A stretch of DNA of 64,000 nucleotides, taken from JBMOLL01 sp049325415 (GTDB lineage Bacteria > Bacteroidota > Bacteroidia > Bacteroidales > GCA-2748055). The number at the start of each line of letters is the position of its first letter. Position 1 is the stretch's first letter. The notes under the pieces were generated by a model. It searched no databases, was not told the DNA's origin, and saw nothing but the letters and a program-made list of their open reading frames with translations. The translations under genes were made by a program, and so were the position numbers. Positions 26,096 to 34,417 of this stretch are shown one piece after another. The DNA lies in contig JBMOLL010000015.1 in NCBI GenBank assembly GCA_049325415.1, positions 1 to 64,000 on the forward strand, read 5' to 3'.

Positions 26096-26221
26096 CAATG
26101 GGGAAAATGCAAAATGGGGGACAGTGGAAAATGCAAAGTGGAAAATGCAAAATGAAAAATGCAATGGGGAAAATGCAAAATGAAAAATGCAAAGTGGGAG
26201 ACAGTGCTAAATGCAAAGTGG
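26096..26221. repeat. Low-complexity ATGCAAAATG-type array
   Basis: About 125 bases of irregular repeats of words such as AAAATGCAAAATG and AAAATGCAAAGTGG, with GACAGTG twice. An inverted relative lies at 26750-26825, on the other side of the broken four-helix-bundle gene. The frame through it translates to Met/Lys/Gln/Cys-rich nonsense, so it is not coding. Most of 25998-26315 is this array plus AT-rich sequence. Confidence 0.8.
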
Positions 26222-26315
26222 AAGATGATGATAGACTATTACCGAGAAAATTAATGATACTGAGATTTATCTCAGGCAGAAAATATTTAATAGACAGAAT
26301 TCATTAGTAATCTTT

Positions 26316-26702
26316 ATGTCAGAATTTACGGATCAGCTGTCGGAACGTTTCCTAGATTTTTCAGTTAGTATCATGAGTCTGGAAAAAGAACTGTGCAAAA
26401 CATACTCAGGCAGACACGTTTATGGTCAGTTATTCAGATCCGGCACTTCCTGCGGAGCTAATTACGAAGAAGCAAGAGCCGGGGAAAGCAGAGCTGATTT
26501 CATTCATAAAATGCAAACAGTCCTAAAAGAAGCCTGAGAATCCGGGTACTGGTTGAAAGTTATTGAAAGAGGAAAACTCGTGCATTCAGAGAATAACAGT
26601 CTTGAATTCCTGATAAAAGAATCAAAAGAACTATCAGGGATCGTTGCAAAGTCTATACTGACTGCCAGATCAAAATTAAACAAACCACCAAATACGGTTT
26701 AA
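26316..26702 (+). pseudogene. Four-helix-bundle (S23/IVP family) protein, broken by a TGA
   Basis: One continuous frame of 128 sense codons from ATG 26316 to TAA 26700-26702, interrupted only at codon 74 by TGA (26535-26537). Before the stop it reads SGTSCGANYEEARAGESRAD and FIHKMQTVLKEA, and after it ESGYWLKVIERGKL, which together match the family pattern DFIHK-KEAxExxYWL. An Arg codon CGA changed to TGA would explain it. The family is known from intervening sequences in 23S rRNA and as scattered genes of unclear function. A shortened 73-residue product is possible. The gene is flanked by inverted low-complexity arrays. Confidence 0.8.
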
Positions 26703-26749
26703 TTCATTTATTTTCAATATATTAGATATTATAAGGTTCATTTATAATT

Positions 26750-26825
26750 TTGCATCTAGCATTTCTCATTCTGCACTTTTCATTCCCCATTTTGCATTTT
26801 GCATTTCACATTTTGCATTTTAAAT
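26750..26825. repeat. Low-complexity array, inverted relative of 26096-26221
   Basis: Repeated CATTTTGCATTTTGCATTTC words, the reverse complement of the array at 26096-26221. Together the two flank the four-helix-bundle pseudogene. It runs up to the stop codon of the TlpA-like gene. Confidence 0.75.
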
Positions 26826-26832
26826 TCTTCAT

Positions 26833-27387
26833 TCATCTCCTCAACTCCTCCAGCTTCTTCTCCAGCAGCTCTCCCCTCAGGTTCACGGCAAGGATGATCC
26901 CGTTGCCGTCGATCAGGAAGTTCCAGGGAATGCCCTGAACATGGTACTGGGCGGCCGGCACGGATTTCCATCCCTTCAGGTCGCTCACATGGGAGGGCCA
27001 GGTGAGCTTGTCGCTGTCGATGGCCGCCATCCATTGGGCCTTATCGGTATCGAGGGAAACACTGTAAATCTCGAAACCTTCTCCGCCTTTGAAGGAACTG
27101 TCGTGGTACTTCGCGTAGGTCCTCACCAGGTTGGGATTCTCCTGCCGGCAGGGACTGCACCAGGAGGCCCAGAAATCAATCAGGACGATCTTTCCTTTCA
27201 GGGAAGAAAGTGCAAGATCCTTCCCTTCGGGGGAGAGGTAGCTGAGCTCAGGAGCCCTGAGACCGATGGTCAGACCAATCTCCGGCTCATTTTCAGTTTG
27301 TAACGGCGTATTTTGCTCTGGATTGGAATTGTTCTTACACGAAAATGAAAGAATCAATATTATTGATGATATAACAATTTTATTCAT
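26833..27387 (-). CDS. TlpA-family thioredoxin-like lipoprotein
   Basis: A 184-residue exported thiol-disulfide protein. It has a short signal peptide with lipobox LSFSC (Cys17), then a linker, then the AhpC/TSA-Redoxin fold with the active site FWASWCSPC (Cys77, Cys80) and the cis-Pro region VQGIPWNFLIDGNG. It probably works on periplasmic thiols as an outer- or inner-membrane lipoprotein. It is a single gene downstream of murA on the same strand, with a 141-base gap and no clear promoter. Confidence 0.9.
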   Translation of the reverse strand: MNKIVISSIILILSFSCKNNSNPEQNTPLQTENEPEIGLTIGLRAPELSYLSPEGKDLALSSLKGKIVLIDFWASWCSPCRQENPNLVRTYAKYHDSSFKGGEGFEIYSVSLDTDKAQWMAAIDSDKLTWPSHVSDLKGWKSVPAAQYHVQGIPWNFLIDGNGIILAVNLRGELLEKKLEELRR

Positions 27388-27430
27388 GATATTATTTGTT
27401 TGATTAAATACAAATTACGACAAAATAATT

Positions 27431-27475
27431 TAACCACGTAGACACAGGGAACACGGAGGTTCACAGAGCAGAAAA
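27431..27475. repeat. Fragment of a common intergenic repeat
   Basis: The sequence TAACCACGTAGACACAGGGA followed by ACACGGAGGTTCACAGAG resembles the 'aaccacgaagacac' type of dispersed repeat seen between genes in many Bacteroidota. Only one copy occurs here, so the call rests on resemblance. Confidence 0.4.
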
Positions 27476-27528
27476 AATTTCCTCCATCTCTCCCGGTGTA
27501 TTCTGTTTCTTCGCAGTACGTCTTAGCT

Positions 27529-28833
27529 CTAGGCTCTTGTAATCGCTGCGCCGATCTGATTCAGACGGGTATCGATACTTTCATACCCGCGGTCGATCTG
27601 GTCGATATTGTGAATGGTGGAAGTACCCTCGGCCGACATCGCGGCAATGAGCAGGGCCACACCGGCACGGATATCGGGGGAGGTCATGGTGGTGGCACGG
27701 AGGCGGATGACATTGTTAAGCCCGATGACAGTGGCCCGGTGCGGGTCGCAGAGGATGATCTGGGCTCCCATATCGATCAGCTTGTCGACAAAGAACAGGC
27801 GGCTTTCGAACATTTTCTGGTGGATCAGCACGCTGCCCTTCGCCTGGGTGGCCGTTACCAGGATCACGCTTAGCAGGTCGGGTGTAAGCCCCGGCCATGG
27901 TGCATCGGCAATGGTCATGATGGCCCCGTCGATAAAGGTCTCGATCTCGTAATGATCCTGTGAGGGGATGTAAATATCGTCGCCCCGGTGTTCCATCTTG
28001 ATCCCCAGCCGTTCAAAGGAAGCCGGAATGATCCCCAGTTGCTCAAAGGCTACATCCTTGATAGTAAGGTCGCTGCGGGTCATGGCAGCCATCCCGATAA
28101 ATGACCCGATCTCGATCATATCGGGGAGGATCGTATGTTCGGCCCCGCCCAGGGAGGTCACACCTTCAATGGTAAGCAGGTTGGAACCGATACCCGAGAT
28201 CTTCGCCCCCATCTGCACCAGCATCTTGCAGAGCTGCTGGACATAGGGCTCACAGGCGGCATTATAAATGGTGGTGGTGCCTTCGGCCAGTACGGCTGCC
28301 ATAATGATATTGGCCGTTCCGGTTACGGAAGCCTCATCGAGCAACATGTAACAGCCCTTCAGCTTCGGGGCTTCCACATGATAGGTATAGGTCCTGATGT
28401 CGTAGTCGAACTCCGCCCCCAGGTTCAGGAAGCCCTGAAAGTGAGTGTCCAGACGGCGGCGTCCGATCTTGTCCCCGCCCGGCTTGGGAATAACCGCTTT
28501 ACCGAATCGGGCAAGCAAAGGTCCCACTATCATCACCGAACCCCGGAGGGCCATGGATTTTTCGCGGAAATCTTCGGTTTTCAGGTAATCGATATTGACA
28601 CCGTCGGCCTTGAAGGAATAATCATGGGCAGAGAGTTTCCTGACAGTGACCCCTAGGTCGCCCAGCAGTTCGATCAGCTTGATCACATCCCTGATCACGG
28701 GGATGTTCCGGATGATCACTTCACCGGGGGTCAGTAGGGTTGCACACAATATCTGCAGCGCCTCGTTCTTGGCGCCCTGCGGCCTCAGCTCACCGGAGAG
28801 GGAGCGTCCGCCTTCGATGATGAATTTGCCCAT
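27529..28833 (-). CDS. murA: UDP-N-acetylglucosamine 1-carboxyvinyltransferase
   Basis: First committed enzyme of peptidoglycan synthesis, adding enolpyruvate to UDP-GlcNAc in the cytoplasm. From the ATG at 28833 it has 434 residues beginning MGKFIIEGGRSLSGELRPQG and includes RGSVMIVGPLLARFGKAVI. In the active-site loop, LLDEASVTGTANIIMAAV and TTIYNAACEPYVQQLCKML can be seen. The frame is open 26 codons further upstream, but that part is translated CAG/CAA repeat from the end of the preceding gene. It follows the DUF4290 gene by 13 bases. Confidence 0.96.
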   Translation of the reverse strand: MGKFIIEGGRSLSGELRPQGAKNEALQILCATLLTPGEVIIRNIPVIRDVIKLIELLGDLGVTVRKLSAHDYSFKADGVNIDYLKTEDFREKSMALRGSVMIVGPLLARFGKAVIPKPGGDKIGRRRLDTHFQGFLNLGAEFDYDIRTYTYHVEAPKLKGCYMLLDEASVTGTANIIMAAVLAEGTTTIYNAACEPYVQQLCKMLVQMGAKISGIGSNLLTIEGVTSLGGAEHTILPDMIEIGSFIGMAAMTRSDLTIKDVAFEQLGIIPASFERLGIKMEHRGDDIYIPSQDHYEIETFIDGAIMTIADAPWPGLTPDLLSVILVTATQAKGSVLIHQKMFESRLFFVDKLIDMGAQIILCDPHRATVIGLNNVIRLRATTMTSPDIRAGVALLIAAMSAEGTSTIHNIDQIDRGYESIDTRLNQIGAAITRA

Positions 28834-28846
28834 AGCAGGATGCGGG

Positions 28847-29464
28847 TTACTGTTGCTGTTGCTGTTTCTTCTTCTTGCCGGGGATTGGCTTCTTCTTATA
28901 GTTCTTGGCAAGAATGTCCTTGGTTTCGGAAAGCTTCATATCCTCACTCAGGCTGAACTTCCCGTCGGCCAGCACCTGCATGTCGTGCAGGATCTCCTCA
29001 TCACTCACTGCCTCCCTGTTCCAGGTAAGGTAGGATTTCTTCATGTGATTGGCGATCATTTTGATCAGATCCTCCTTCTCCTCGCCCTCTTCCATTTCTA
29101 CCGCCTTTTTGATCATCAGGCTGATGGAGTGACCGTAATGCTTGTACCGGATATTATTCTGGTTGTAAGGGGTCTTGTTCGGCTTCTGCTCAAGGACCTC
29201 CGGCTTGACGATCTCATAGGGATAGTCTATATCCAGTTTAAAATCGGCAATAATCGCCAGGTGATCCCAGAGTTTATGTTTGAAATCGCTGTAATCGCGA
29301 AGGTGAGGATTCAGGTTGCCCATCACCCCGATTAGAGTCCTGGCTGCCATGTTGCGTTCTTCACGGTCTTCGATGGTCAGCACATGATCCACCATCTTCT
29401 GTATATTCCGTCCGTATTCAGGAAGTATAAGCTGCTTCCTGCTGGTATTGTAATCGTAAGTCAT
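28847..29464 (-). CDS. DUF4290 domain-containing protein
   Basis: A 205-residue protein of a Bacteroidota-specific family of unknown function that is often encoded next to murA, as here. It begins MTYDYNTSRKQLILPEYGRN and is probably cytoplasmic, since no signal peptide or membrane span is visible. The C-terminus is a Lys-rich stretch followed by six Gln encoded by alternating CAG/CAA codons, a place prone to slippage. It has a good promoter directly upstream. Confidence 0.88.
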   Translation of the reverse strand: MTYDYNTSRKQLILPEYGRNIQKMVDHVLTIEDREERNMAARTLIGVMGNLNPHLRDYSDFKHKLWDHLAIIADFKLDIDYPYEIVKPEVLEQKPNKTPYNQNNIRYKHYGHSISLMIKKAVEMEEGEEKEDLIKMIANHMKKSYLTWNREAVSDEEILHDMQVLADGKFSLSEDMKLSETKDILAKNYKKKPIPGKKKKQQQQQ

Positions 29465-29478
29465 TAATGATTTTTTTG

Positions 29479-29509
29479 CAAATCTAATGCTTTTTATGCA
29501 GCTCTCAAA
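29479..29509 (-). promoter_or_regulatory. Bacteroidota-type promoter of the DUF4290-murA unit
   Basis: Minus strand: TTTG at 29509-29506, a spacer of exactly 19 bases, and -7 element TAGATTTG at 29486-29479. Transcription should start near 29472, only about 8 bases before the ATG at 29464. It lies just downstream of the helicase stop codon at 29522. Confidence 0.8.
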
Positions 29510-29521
29510 ATGTTACACAGC

Positions 29522-31846
29522 CTAAGGGGTGATTATCCGGAGATGGGCAAACTTCAGCAACAGCTGTTTCTTGCCGATGGGGAAATTCACGGTGGCCTTG
29601 ACATTCGGTTCGCTGCCTTCAAGCGCCTCCACGGTACCGATCCCGAACCGGTCATGCTCCACCCTGCTGCCAACACGCAGACTGCCCGGTGACACTGCGG
29701 TCCCGGAAGCTGCGGTACTGCGTTCGGCACGTTCCATGTGTACCAGTTTGCGGTGACCTGCAACGGCCTGAGGAGGCGGGGAAGGTCTTTTTGGCTGATC
29801 GAAATGCGGGGGCCGGTATCCCTGTTCTTTCGGACGCTCCTCTTCCGTAAAGGGCGACTGGGGTAAAAAGTCGCGGGGAAGGACCAGGTAATTCTTATCA
29901 ATCTCCTTAATGAAACGGCTGGGAGAGGCGGAGGTCTGCAGGCCCCACTTGTAGCGGGTTGCTGCATAGGTAATTGTCGCAGTGCTCATTGCGCGGGTAA
30001 GCGCCACGTAAAACAGGCGCCGCTCTTCTTCCAGGGCTTTCGGATCGGCGTTGTTCATCCCGCTCGGGAATAGCTCCTCCTCCATACCGGCAATAAAAAC
30101 ATGACTGAACTCCAGTCCTTTTGCCGCATGAACGGTCATCACGCTCACCTTATTCCGGTCCTCATCCTCATCGGTATCGGCATCGGTCATCAGGGTCACA
30201 TCCTGCAGATATTCGGCCAGGGTGGCTTCTTCCGTCTCCCTGTTATTATCGGTAAAATCCTTGATCCCGTTGAGCAGTTCCTCGACGTTTTCCCAGCGGG
30301 ATATGCCTTCCGGGGTCTTTTCCGATTTCAGGTCGGCGATCACGCCCGAAGTGCTGGCAATGGTATAGGCCAGGTCGAAGGCTTCCATGGTTTTCAGGCT
30401 TGCACGGAAACCGTTGATCATTGCTGTGAATGCAGTAAGTTTTCCCAGTGTACCCGCATTGAATTCCAGGTTGATCTGATGCAGGTGTTCCAGCACATCC
30501 CACATGGAGGTGTTCAGTTTTTCCGCATACATTATGATCTTGTCGATCGTGGTTTTTCCGATCCCCCGCAGCGGATAATTGATGATCCTTTTCATCGACT
30601 CATCATCGGACGGATTCACAGTTACCCTGAAATAGGCCAGCAGGTCCTTGATCTCCTTCCGCTGATAAAATGACAGCGAGCCGAAGACCCGGTACGGTAT
30701 ATTCAGTTTCCGGAGACTCTCTTCGAAGATCCTCGACTGGGCATTGGTGCGGTACAGAATGGCAAACTCCTTATAGGGATCGTGCTTTGAAAGATTGATT
30801 TCCGAGATCCTGGAGGCTACTAGAATGCCCTCTTCCCTGTCGTCGCGGCAGCGCACCACCTCGATTTTATCTCCTTCGTCGTTTTTCGAGAACAACTCTT
30901 TGGCAATCTGATCCTTATTCTTTGAGATCAGGCTATTGGCTGCTTTAACAATATTCTGGGTAGAACGGTAATTCTGCTCCAGCTTGAAGATCCGGTGAGA
31001 GGGATAATCCGATTTGAAATTCAGGATGTTCTCGATCCTTGCACCCCTGAAAGAATAGATGCTCTGGGCATCATCGCCCACCACGCAGAGGTTCTGGTGA
31101 CGCTCTGCCAGTTTCTTGATAATCAGGTACTGGGAATAATTGGTGTCCTGGTACTCGTCAACGAGGATATAGTCGAAGGCCTCCTGGTATTTTTTCAGGA
31201 CATCGGGAAAATCACGGAACAGGATGTTGGTATTGAGCAACAGGTCGTCGAAATCCATGGCACCAAAACGCTGGCACCTTTTCACGTAGCGCATGTAAAC
31301 CTCGCCAAGCTGGGGACGGCGGCTCATGGCGTCCTTCATCTTCAGTTCGCTGCTGGCCATGTAGGCATCGGGAGTGACCAGGTTATTCTTGGCAGAGGAA
31401 ATCCGTCCAAAGACCTCGTTGGGCTTGTAGATGCTGTCGTCGAGATTCATCTCCCTGATGATACTCTTCACGAGACTCCTGGAGTCGATGGTGTCGTATA
31501 TGGTATAGTCTGACGGAAAGCCCAGGTGCTCACCTTCCCTGCGCAGGATACGGGCGAAAACGGAATGGAAGGTACCCATCCATAGCGCCTGGGCCTGCTC
31601 GGGGGATACGAGAGCGGCAATCCTTTCCTTCATTTCACTGGCGGCCTTGTTGGTAAAGGTCAGGGCCAGGATCCGGTAGGGACGGACGCCATTGCTTAAA
31701 AGGTTGGCAATCCGGTAGGTCAGAACACGGGTCTTTCCCGATCCTGCACCGGCAATGACCAGCGCCGGCCCCTGGTAATTCACAACAGCCTCTCTCTGGG
31801 CACTGTTCAGTTCATTGATAAAATCTTCCACACCTGTCATTTTCAT
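29522..31846 (-). CDS. uvrD: UvrD/PcrA-type ATP-dependent DNA helicase
   Basis: A 774-residue superfamily 1A 3'-5' helicase of DNA repair and replication. Motifs in order are the Q motif LNSAQREAV, Walker A AGAGSGKT (32-39), motif II LVDEYQDTN, GDDAQSIYSFRGA, QNYRST, and VMTVHAAKGLEFSHVFIAG. The C-terminus ends in a short Tudor-like domain (VGSRVEHDRFGIGTVEALEG) of the kind that binds RNA polymerase in PcrA. Full length. The second Met codon (residue 3) is an alternative start. Confidence 0.96.
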   Translation of the reverse strand: MKMTGVEDFINELNSAQREAVVNYQGPALVIAGAGSGKTRVLTYRIANLLSNGVRPYRILALTFTNKAASEMKERIAALVSPEQAQALWMGTFHSVFARILRREGEHLGFPSDYTIYDTIDSRSLVKSIIREMNLDDSIYKPNEVFGRISSAKNNLVTPDAYMASSELKMKDAMSRRPQLGEVYMRYVKRCQRFGAMDFDDLLLNTNILFRDFPDVLKKYQEAFDYILVDEYQDTNYSQYLIIKKLAERHQNLCVVGDDAQSIYSFRGARIENILNFKSDYPSHRIFKLEQNYRSTQNIVKAANSLISKNKDQIAKELFSKNDEGDKIEVVRCRDDREEGILVASRISEINLSKHDPYKEFAILYRTNAQSRIFEESLRKLNIPYRVFGSLSFYQRKEIKDLLAYFRVTVNPSDDESMKRIINYPLRGIGKTTIDKIIMYAEKLNTSMWDVLEHLHQINLEFNAGTLGKLTAFTAMINGFRASLKTMEAFDLAYTIASTSGVIADLKSEKTPEGISRWENVEELLNGIKDFTDNNRETEEATLAEYLQDVTLMTDADTDEDEDRNKVSVMTVHAAKGLEFSHVFIAGMEEELFPSGMNNADPKALEEERRLFYVALTRAMSTATITYAATRYKWGLQTSASPSRFIKEIDKNYLVLPRDFLPQSPFTEEERPKEQGYRPPHFDQPKRPSPPPQAVAGHRKLVHMERAERSTAASGTAVSPGSLRVGSRVEHDRFGIGTVEALEGSEPNVKATVNFPIGKKQLLLKFAHLRIITP

Positions 31847-32157
31847 TGAGCGGTCTAAGATACTACATGCCGTTCCAATACTCCCGTGTCGGCCCTGTTT
31901 TTTTATTAACCTGTTTTTAGAAGGAAACCGTGCCGGAACAGGGCGGACTGACAGTCAGCGGGTTTCGCCCCTTCTGACCGTGGAAGGCCCTCCTCCCCGG
32001 GATGGCCACCCTGTCCGTTCATCCGTTAATGTGTCAGGCAGAAAAAATATCGTACGAAAGGTAAGGGAAATTGCAGGTATGAACGAAAAATTGCACCTTT
32101 GCCATTGCTTTTTGTATGAAAAGTGGAATTTTTTCGTTTTGAGAGTATAACCTTGGA
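31847..32157. other. Intergenic region between divergent helicase and T9SS cargo genes
   Basis: 311 bases without a convincing gene. The right end holds the weak promoter at 32071-32101. Nothing with a clear TAnnTTTG pattern faces the helicase; TACCTTTC at about 32057-32050 on the minus strand is the nearest. A 111-codon plus-strand frame here shows no recognisable protein. Confidence 0.5.
32071..32101 (+). promoter_or_regulatory. Probable promoter of the T9SS cargo gene
   Basis: TTG at 32071-32073, a 20-base spacer and CACCTTTG at 32094-32101, one base away from the TAnnTTTG consensus. A start near 32108 would give a leader of about 50 bases. Confidence 0.4.
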
Positions 32158-33618
32158 ATGTTGAAAAGATACCAGACATATTTTTACCGGGGGATCATCA
32201 CACTGTTCGCCCTGGGCATGATAATGCAGAATGCCGGGGCACAGATCTCAGCGCCGCAGTCGGATTACCAGACCACTCTTCCGTACACCTCGGCCACAGC
32301 TCCCGATCCGCTTTTTGTTTTTTACCGCGACGAGGGGAACAGCACAACCGCCTCTCTCACAGCCCATCCGCCCACACCCTCCTCCTGCACCTTTGAATGG
32401 AGTAAATACAACCCCGGAACAGCAAGCTGGGTGCTCTTTCAGAGCGATACCGACCTTGCCACCTCGACTGCCGGCAATCTCTCCGACGGAGGGTACCGTG
32501 TACATATCAGCAACGGCTCGGATATCGATACCGTATTTACAGCCTGGGTCATGCTGGATCATCTGCTGGTGGAGGTAGACAAAACGTCGGAGGGCAAGAC
32601 TCCCCGTTACAATTATTCCTGCGACTTTCTGATCCTTTCGGGCACCATCACCCCGGAAACCTGGTACTACTACGATCCGGTGAACCATGATCAGCTCCTC
32701 CTGGAAAACGGGTATCGCTTCGAGTGGACCTCCGACAACAGCGATAACAGGATCTACAATGCCACAACAGTACTGACGCCCAATACCACCTACAATCCGC
32801 CGGTAAAGGACACGCGCTATGTCCTCACGGCTACCGACAGCCTGGGCATGGTGGTTGATGATTCGGTACTTTACGAGACGATAAATACCAAAGCCTCTTT
32901 CCGGGTTGAGTACCTCGATAAGGAAACGGATCCGCCGGCTTTCTCCACTTCACCCGGCCTGATGGATGCTCCGCTGACCGTGCGCTTTATCAACGAATCG
33001 GAAAACGGAGCTGAATTCGAGTGGGTTTTTGTGGATACGGCCACTGCCGCCGATAAACTCCTGGAGTACACCTATTCCCTTGACGCCTCGCCCGAATTTA
33101 TCTATTATCACGCCGACGACTATTACACGCCCTACCTCGTTAGCCGCAGCGACGATCCGCTTTCCCTGGAAGGCTGTATTGATACCTTTAGACTGGAGGA
33201 AGCGATCTATGTCCTCCCCTCGCAACTGAACATCCCGAATGTGTTTACCCCGAACGGCGACGGGATGAACGACTATTTCATTTTCAAGCACCAGTCGCTG
33301 AAAAAATGTAATCTCACGATCGTCGACCGCTTCGGCAAAGTCGTTTACAGGGTGAAGATCGACGATATTTATACCTGGGACGGATGGAACGGAAAAGTCC
33401 TCAACAGCGACAGGGATGCGCCCGAAGGACCCTATTTCTTTGTGATCGATGCCCTGGGCTATGATGATGTGGAGTACAAGGACCTGAATATCATTGAACA
33501 GTGGAAACAAAACAGGCAGAATCCCACCGGAACCGGCACAACAGGAGGTACCGAAACTCCTTCAAATAACAAATACACAGGATGGGTTTACCTCTTCAGG
33601 TATTCCGGCGAATTCTAA
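32158..33618 (+). CDS. Secreted protein with T9SS type B (gliding-motility type) sorting domain
   Basis: A 486-residue exported protein. The signal peptide ends in NAGA before Gln29, so Gln would be the mature N-terminus. The middle has PKD/Ig-like beta-rich segments, and the C-terminal domain from about residue 354 shows NIPNVFTPNGDGMNDYF and LTIVDRFGKVVYR, typical of cargo sorted by the type IX system to the cell surface. The last strand (WVYLFR) is displaced by a Thr/Gly-rich insert after EQWKQNRQN and is followed by four extra residues, which is unusual. The function beyond export is unknown. Confidence 0.88.
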   Translation: MLKRYQTYFYRGIITLFALGMIMQNAGAQISAPQSDYQTTLPYTSATAPDPLFVFYRDEGNSTTASLTAHPPTPSSCTFEWSKYNPGTASWVLFQSDTDLATSTAGNLSDGGYRVHISNGSDIDTVFTAWVMLDHLLVEVDKTSEGKTPRYNYSCDFLILSGTITPETWYYYDPVNHDQLLLENGYRFEWTSDNSDNRIYNATTVLTPNTTYNPPVKDTRYVLTATDSLGMVVDDSVLYETINTKASFRVEYLDKETDPPAFSTSPGLMDAPLTVRFINESENGAEFEWVFVDTATAADKLLEYTYSLDASPEFIYYHADDYYTPYLVSRSDDPLSLEGCIDTFRLEEAIYVLPSQLNIPNVFTPNGDGMNDYFIFKHQSLKKCNLTIVDRFGKVVYRVKIDDIYTWDGWNGKVLNSDRDAPEGPYFFVIDALGYDDVEYKDLNIIEQWKQNRQNPTGTGTTGGTETPSNNKYTGWVYLFRYSGEF

Positions 33619-33649
33619 TACCTCCGCCACCACAAGAAAGGGACATCAA

Positions 33650-34333
33650 ATGAAGGTTCTCCGGATATTATTCCTGCTCCTCCTCCTCTGTTCCATCGCG
33701 GCTTTCATCACCCTCGCTGCCCGTCATGACCCCGAAACCTGGCTGTTTGACACGATAGGTCTCATCGACGACCACCCCGCCGTCCTGATCCTCATCATCA
33801 GCCTGCTAACCATGGTTTTTACCCTCACAGGGCTGCCGGTATTCTATCTTGCCATGGCCCTGGGCTATGTTTTTGGCTTTGGCGGCGGAAGCATTCTTGC
33901 CTGGCTCATCAACCTGCTGTCGGTGGCTCTCACTTTTGCCTCGGTGCGTTATCTCTTTTCCGACTATTTCAAAAAACTGGCCGACAGGAAAAAGTTCCTC
34001 GACCGTCTCAACGGCGGACTCGAAAAATACGGCACCTGGTATGTGGCATTTTCGAGGGCCATTTACCTGATCCCGACCAACGTCATCAACTATGGCTTCG
34101 CGCTGACGCGGATCAGGGGACGAAACTTTCTGGCAGGCACCGCCATCGGGCTCGTCACCGAATCGATTATCAATGCCGGTGCCGGTGCTCTGCTGAAAAA
34201 AGAGGTTCCGCTTATGGACTCCGACCTCAGCCTCCTCCGGCTGCTGATTGTTGCCGGCTCGGTGCTCCTGCTCCTGGTCCTGTTTCTCCTTTTTAAAAAC
34301 CGCCAGGATAAGAAAAACACCTCTGGTGGATGA
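33650..34333 (+). CDS. TVP38/TMEM64 (DedA-like) membrane protein
   Basis: A 227-residue inner-membrane protein of the SNARE-associated/VTT domain family. It has an N-terminal span, then GLPVFYLAMALGYVFGFGGG with the re-entrant Gly-rich loop, and FSRAIYLIPTNVINYGFALT, where the family has the conserved Arg and Pro. Such proteins are linked to lipid or polyprenyl carrier recycling in the membrane. I place the start at the ATG at 33650, 31 bases after the previous stop; an upstream frame overlapping that gene looks non-coding. Confidence 0.85.
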   Translation: MKVLRILFLLLLLCSIAAFITLAARHDPETWLFDTIGLIDDHPAVLILIISLLTMVFTLTGLPVFYLAMALGYVFGFGGGSILAWLINLLSVALTFASVRYLFSDYFKKLADRKKFLDRLNGGLEKYGTWYVAFSRAIYLIPTNVINYGFALTRIRGRNFLAGTAIGLVTESIINAGAGALLKKEVPLMDSDLSLLRLLIVAGSVLLLLVLFLLFKNRQDKKNTSGG

Positions 34334-34359
34334 TATGCCATTTTGTCTGCTGCAGATAA

Positions 34360-34375
34360 TTGGCAAAATATTTGA
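34360..34375 (+). promoter_or_regulatory. Sigma-54-like promoter before grpE-dnaJ
   Basis: TTGGCAAAATATTTGA has the -24 box TTGGCA and a -12 box TTTGA, with exactly ten bases between GG (34362-34363) and GA (34374-34375), the strict spacing of sigma-54 sites. The -12 box has GA rather than GC. An 11-base palindrome TCTGCTGCAGA (34346-34356) lies directly upstream. No TAnnTTTG promoter is visible in this gap. Transcription would start near 34387, about 30 bases before grpE. Confidence 0.5.
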
Positions 34376-34417
34376 CAGGTAAAAGCCGTAACATAACGGA
34401 CTAAATTAAAAGAGAAT

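Noticed and set aside
26068..26307. 79-codon frame through the ATGCAAAATG array
   Set aside because: Low-complexity translation of a repeat (Met/Lys/Gln/Cys), not a protein.
28834..28911. N-terminal extension of murA
   Set aside because: It is the translated CAG/CAA repeat from the end of the DUF4290 gene; the family starts at MGKFIIEGG.
31815..32150. 111-codon plus-strand frame between the helicase and the T9SS cargo gene
   Set aside because: No recognisable domain; it begins inside the helicase start and overlaps the promoter of the next gene.
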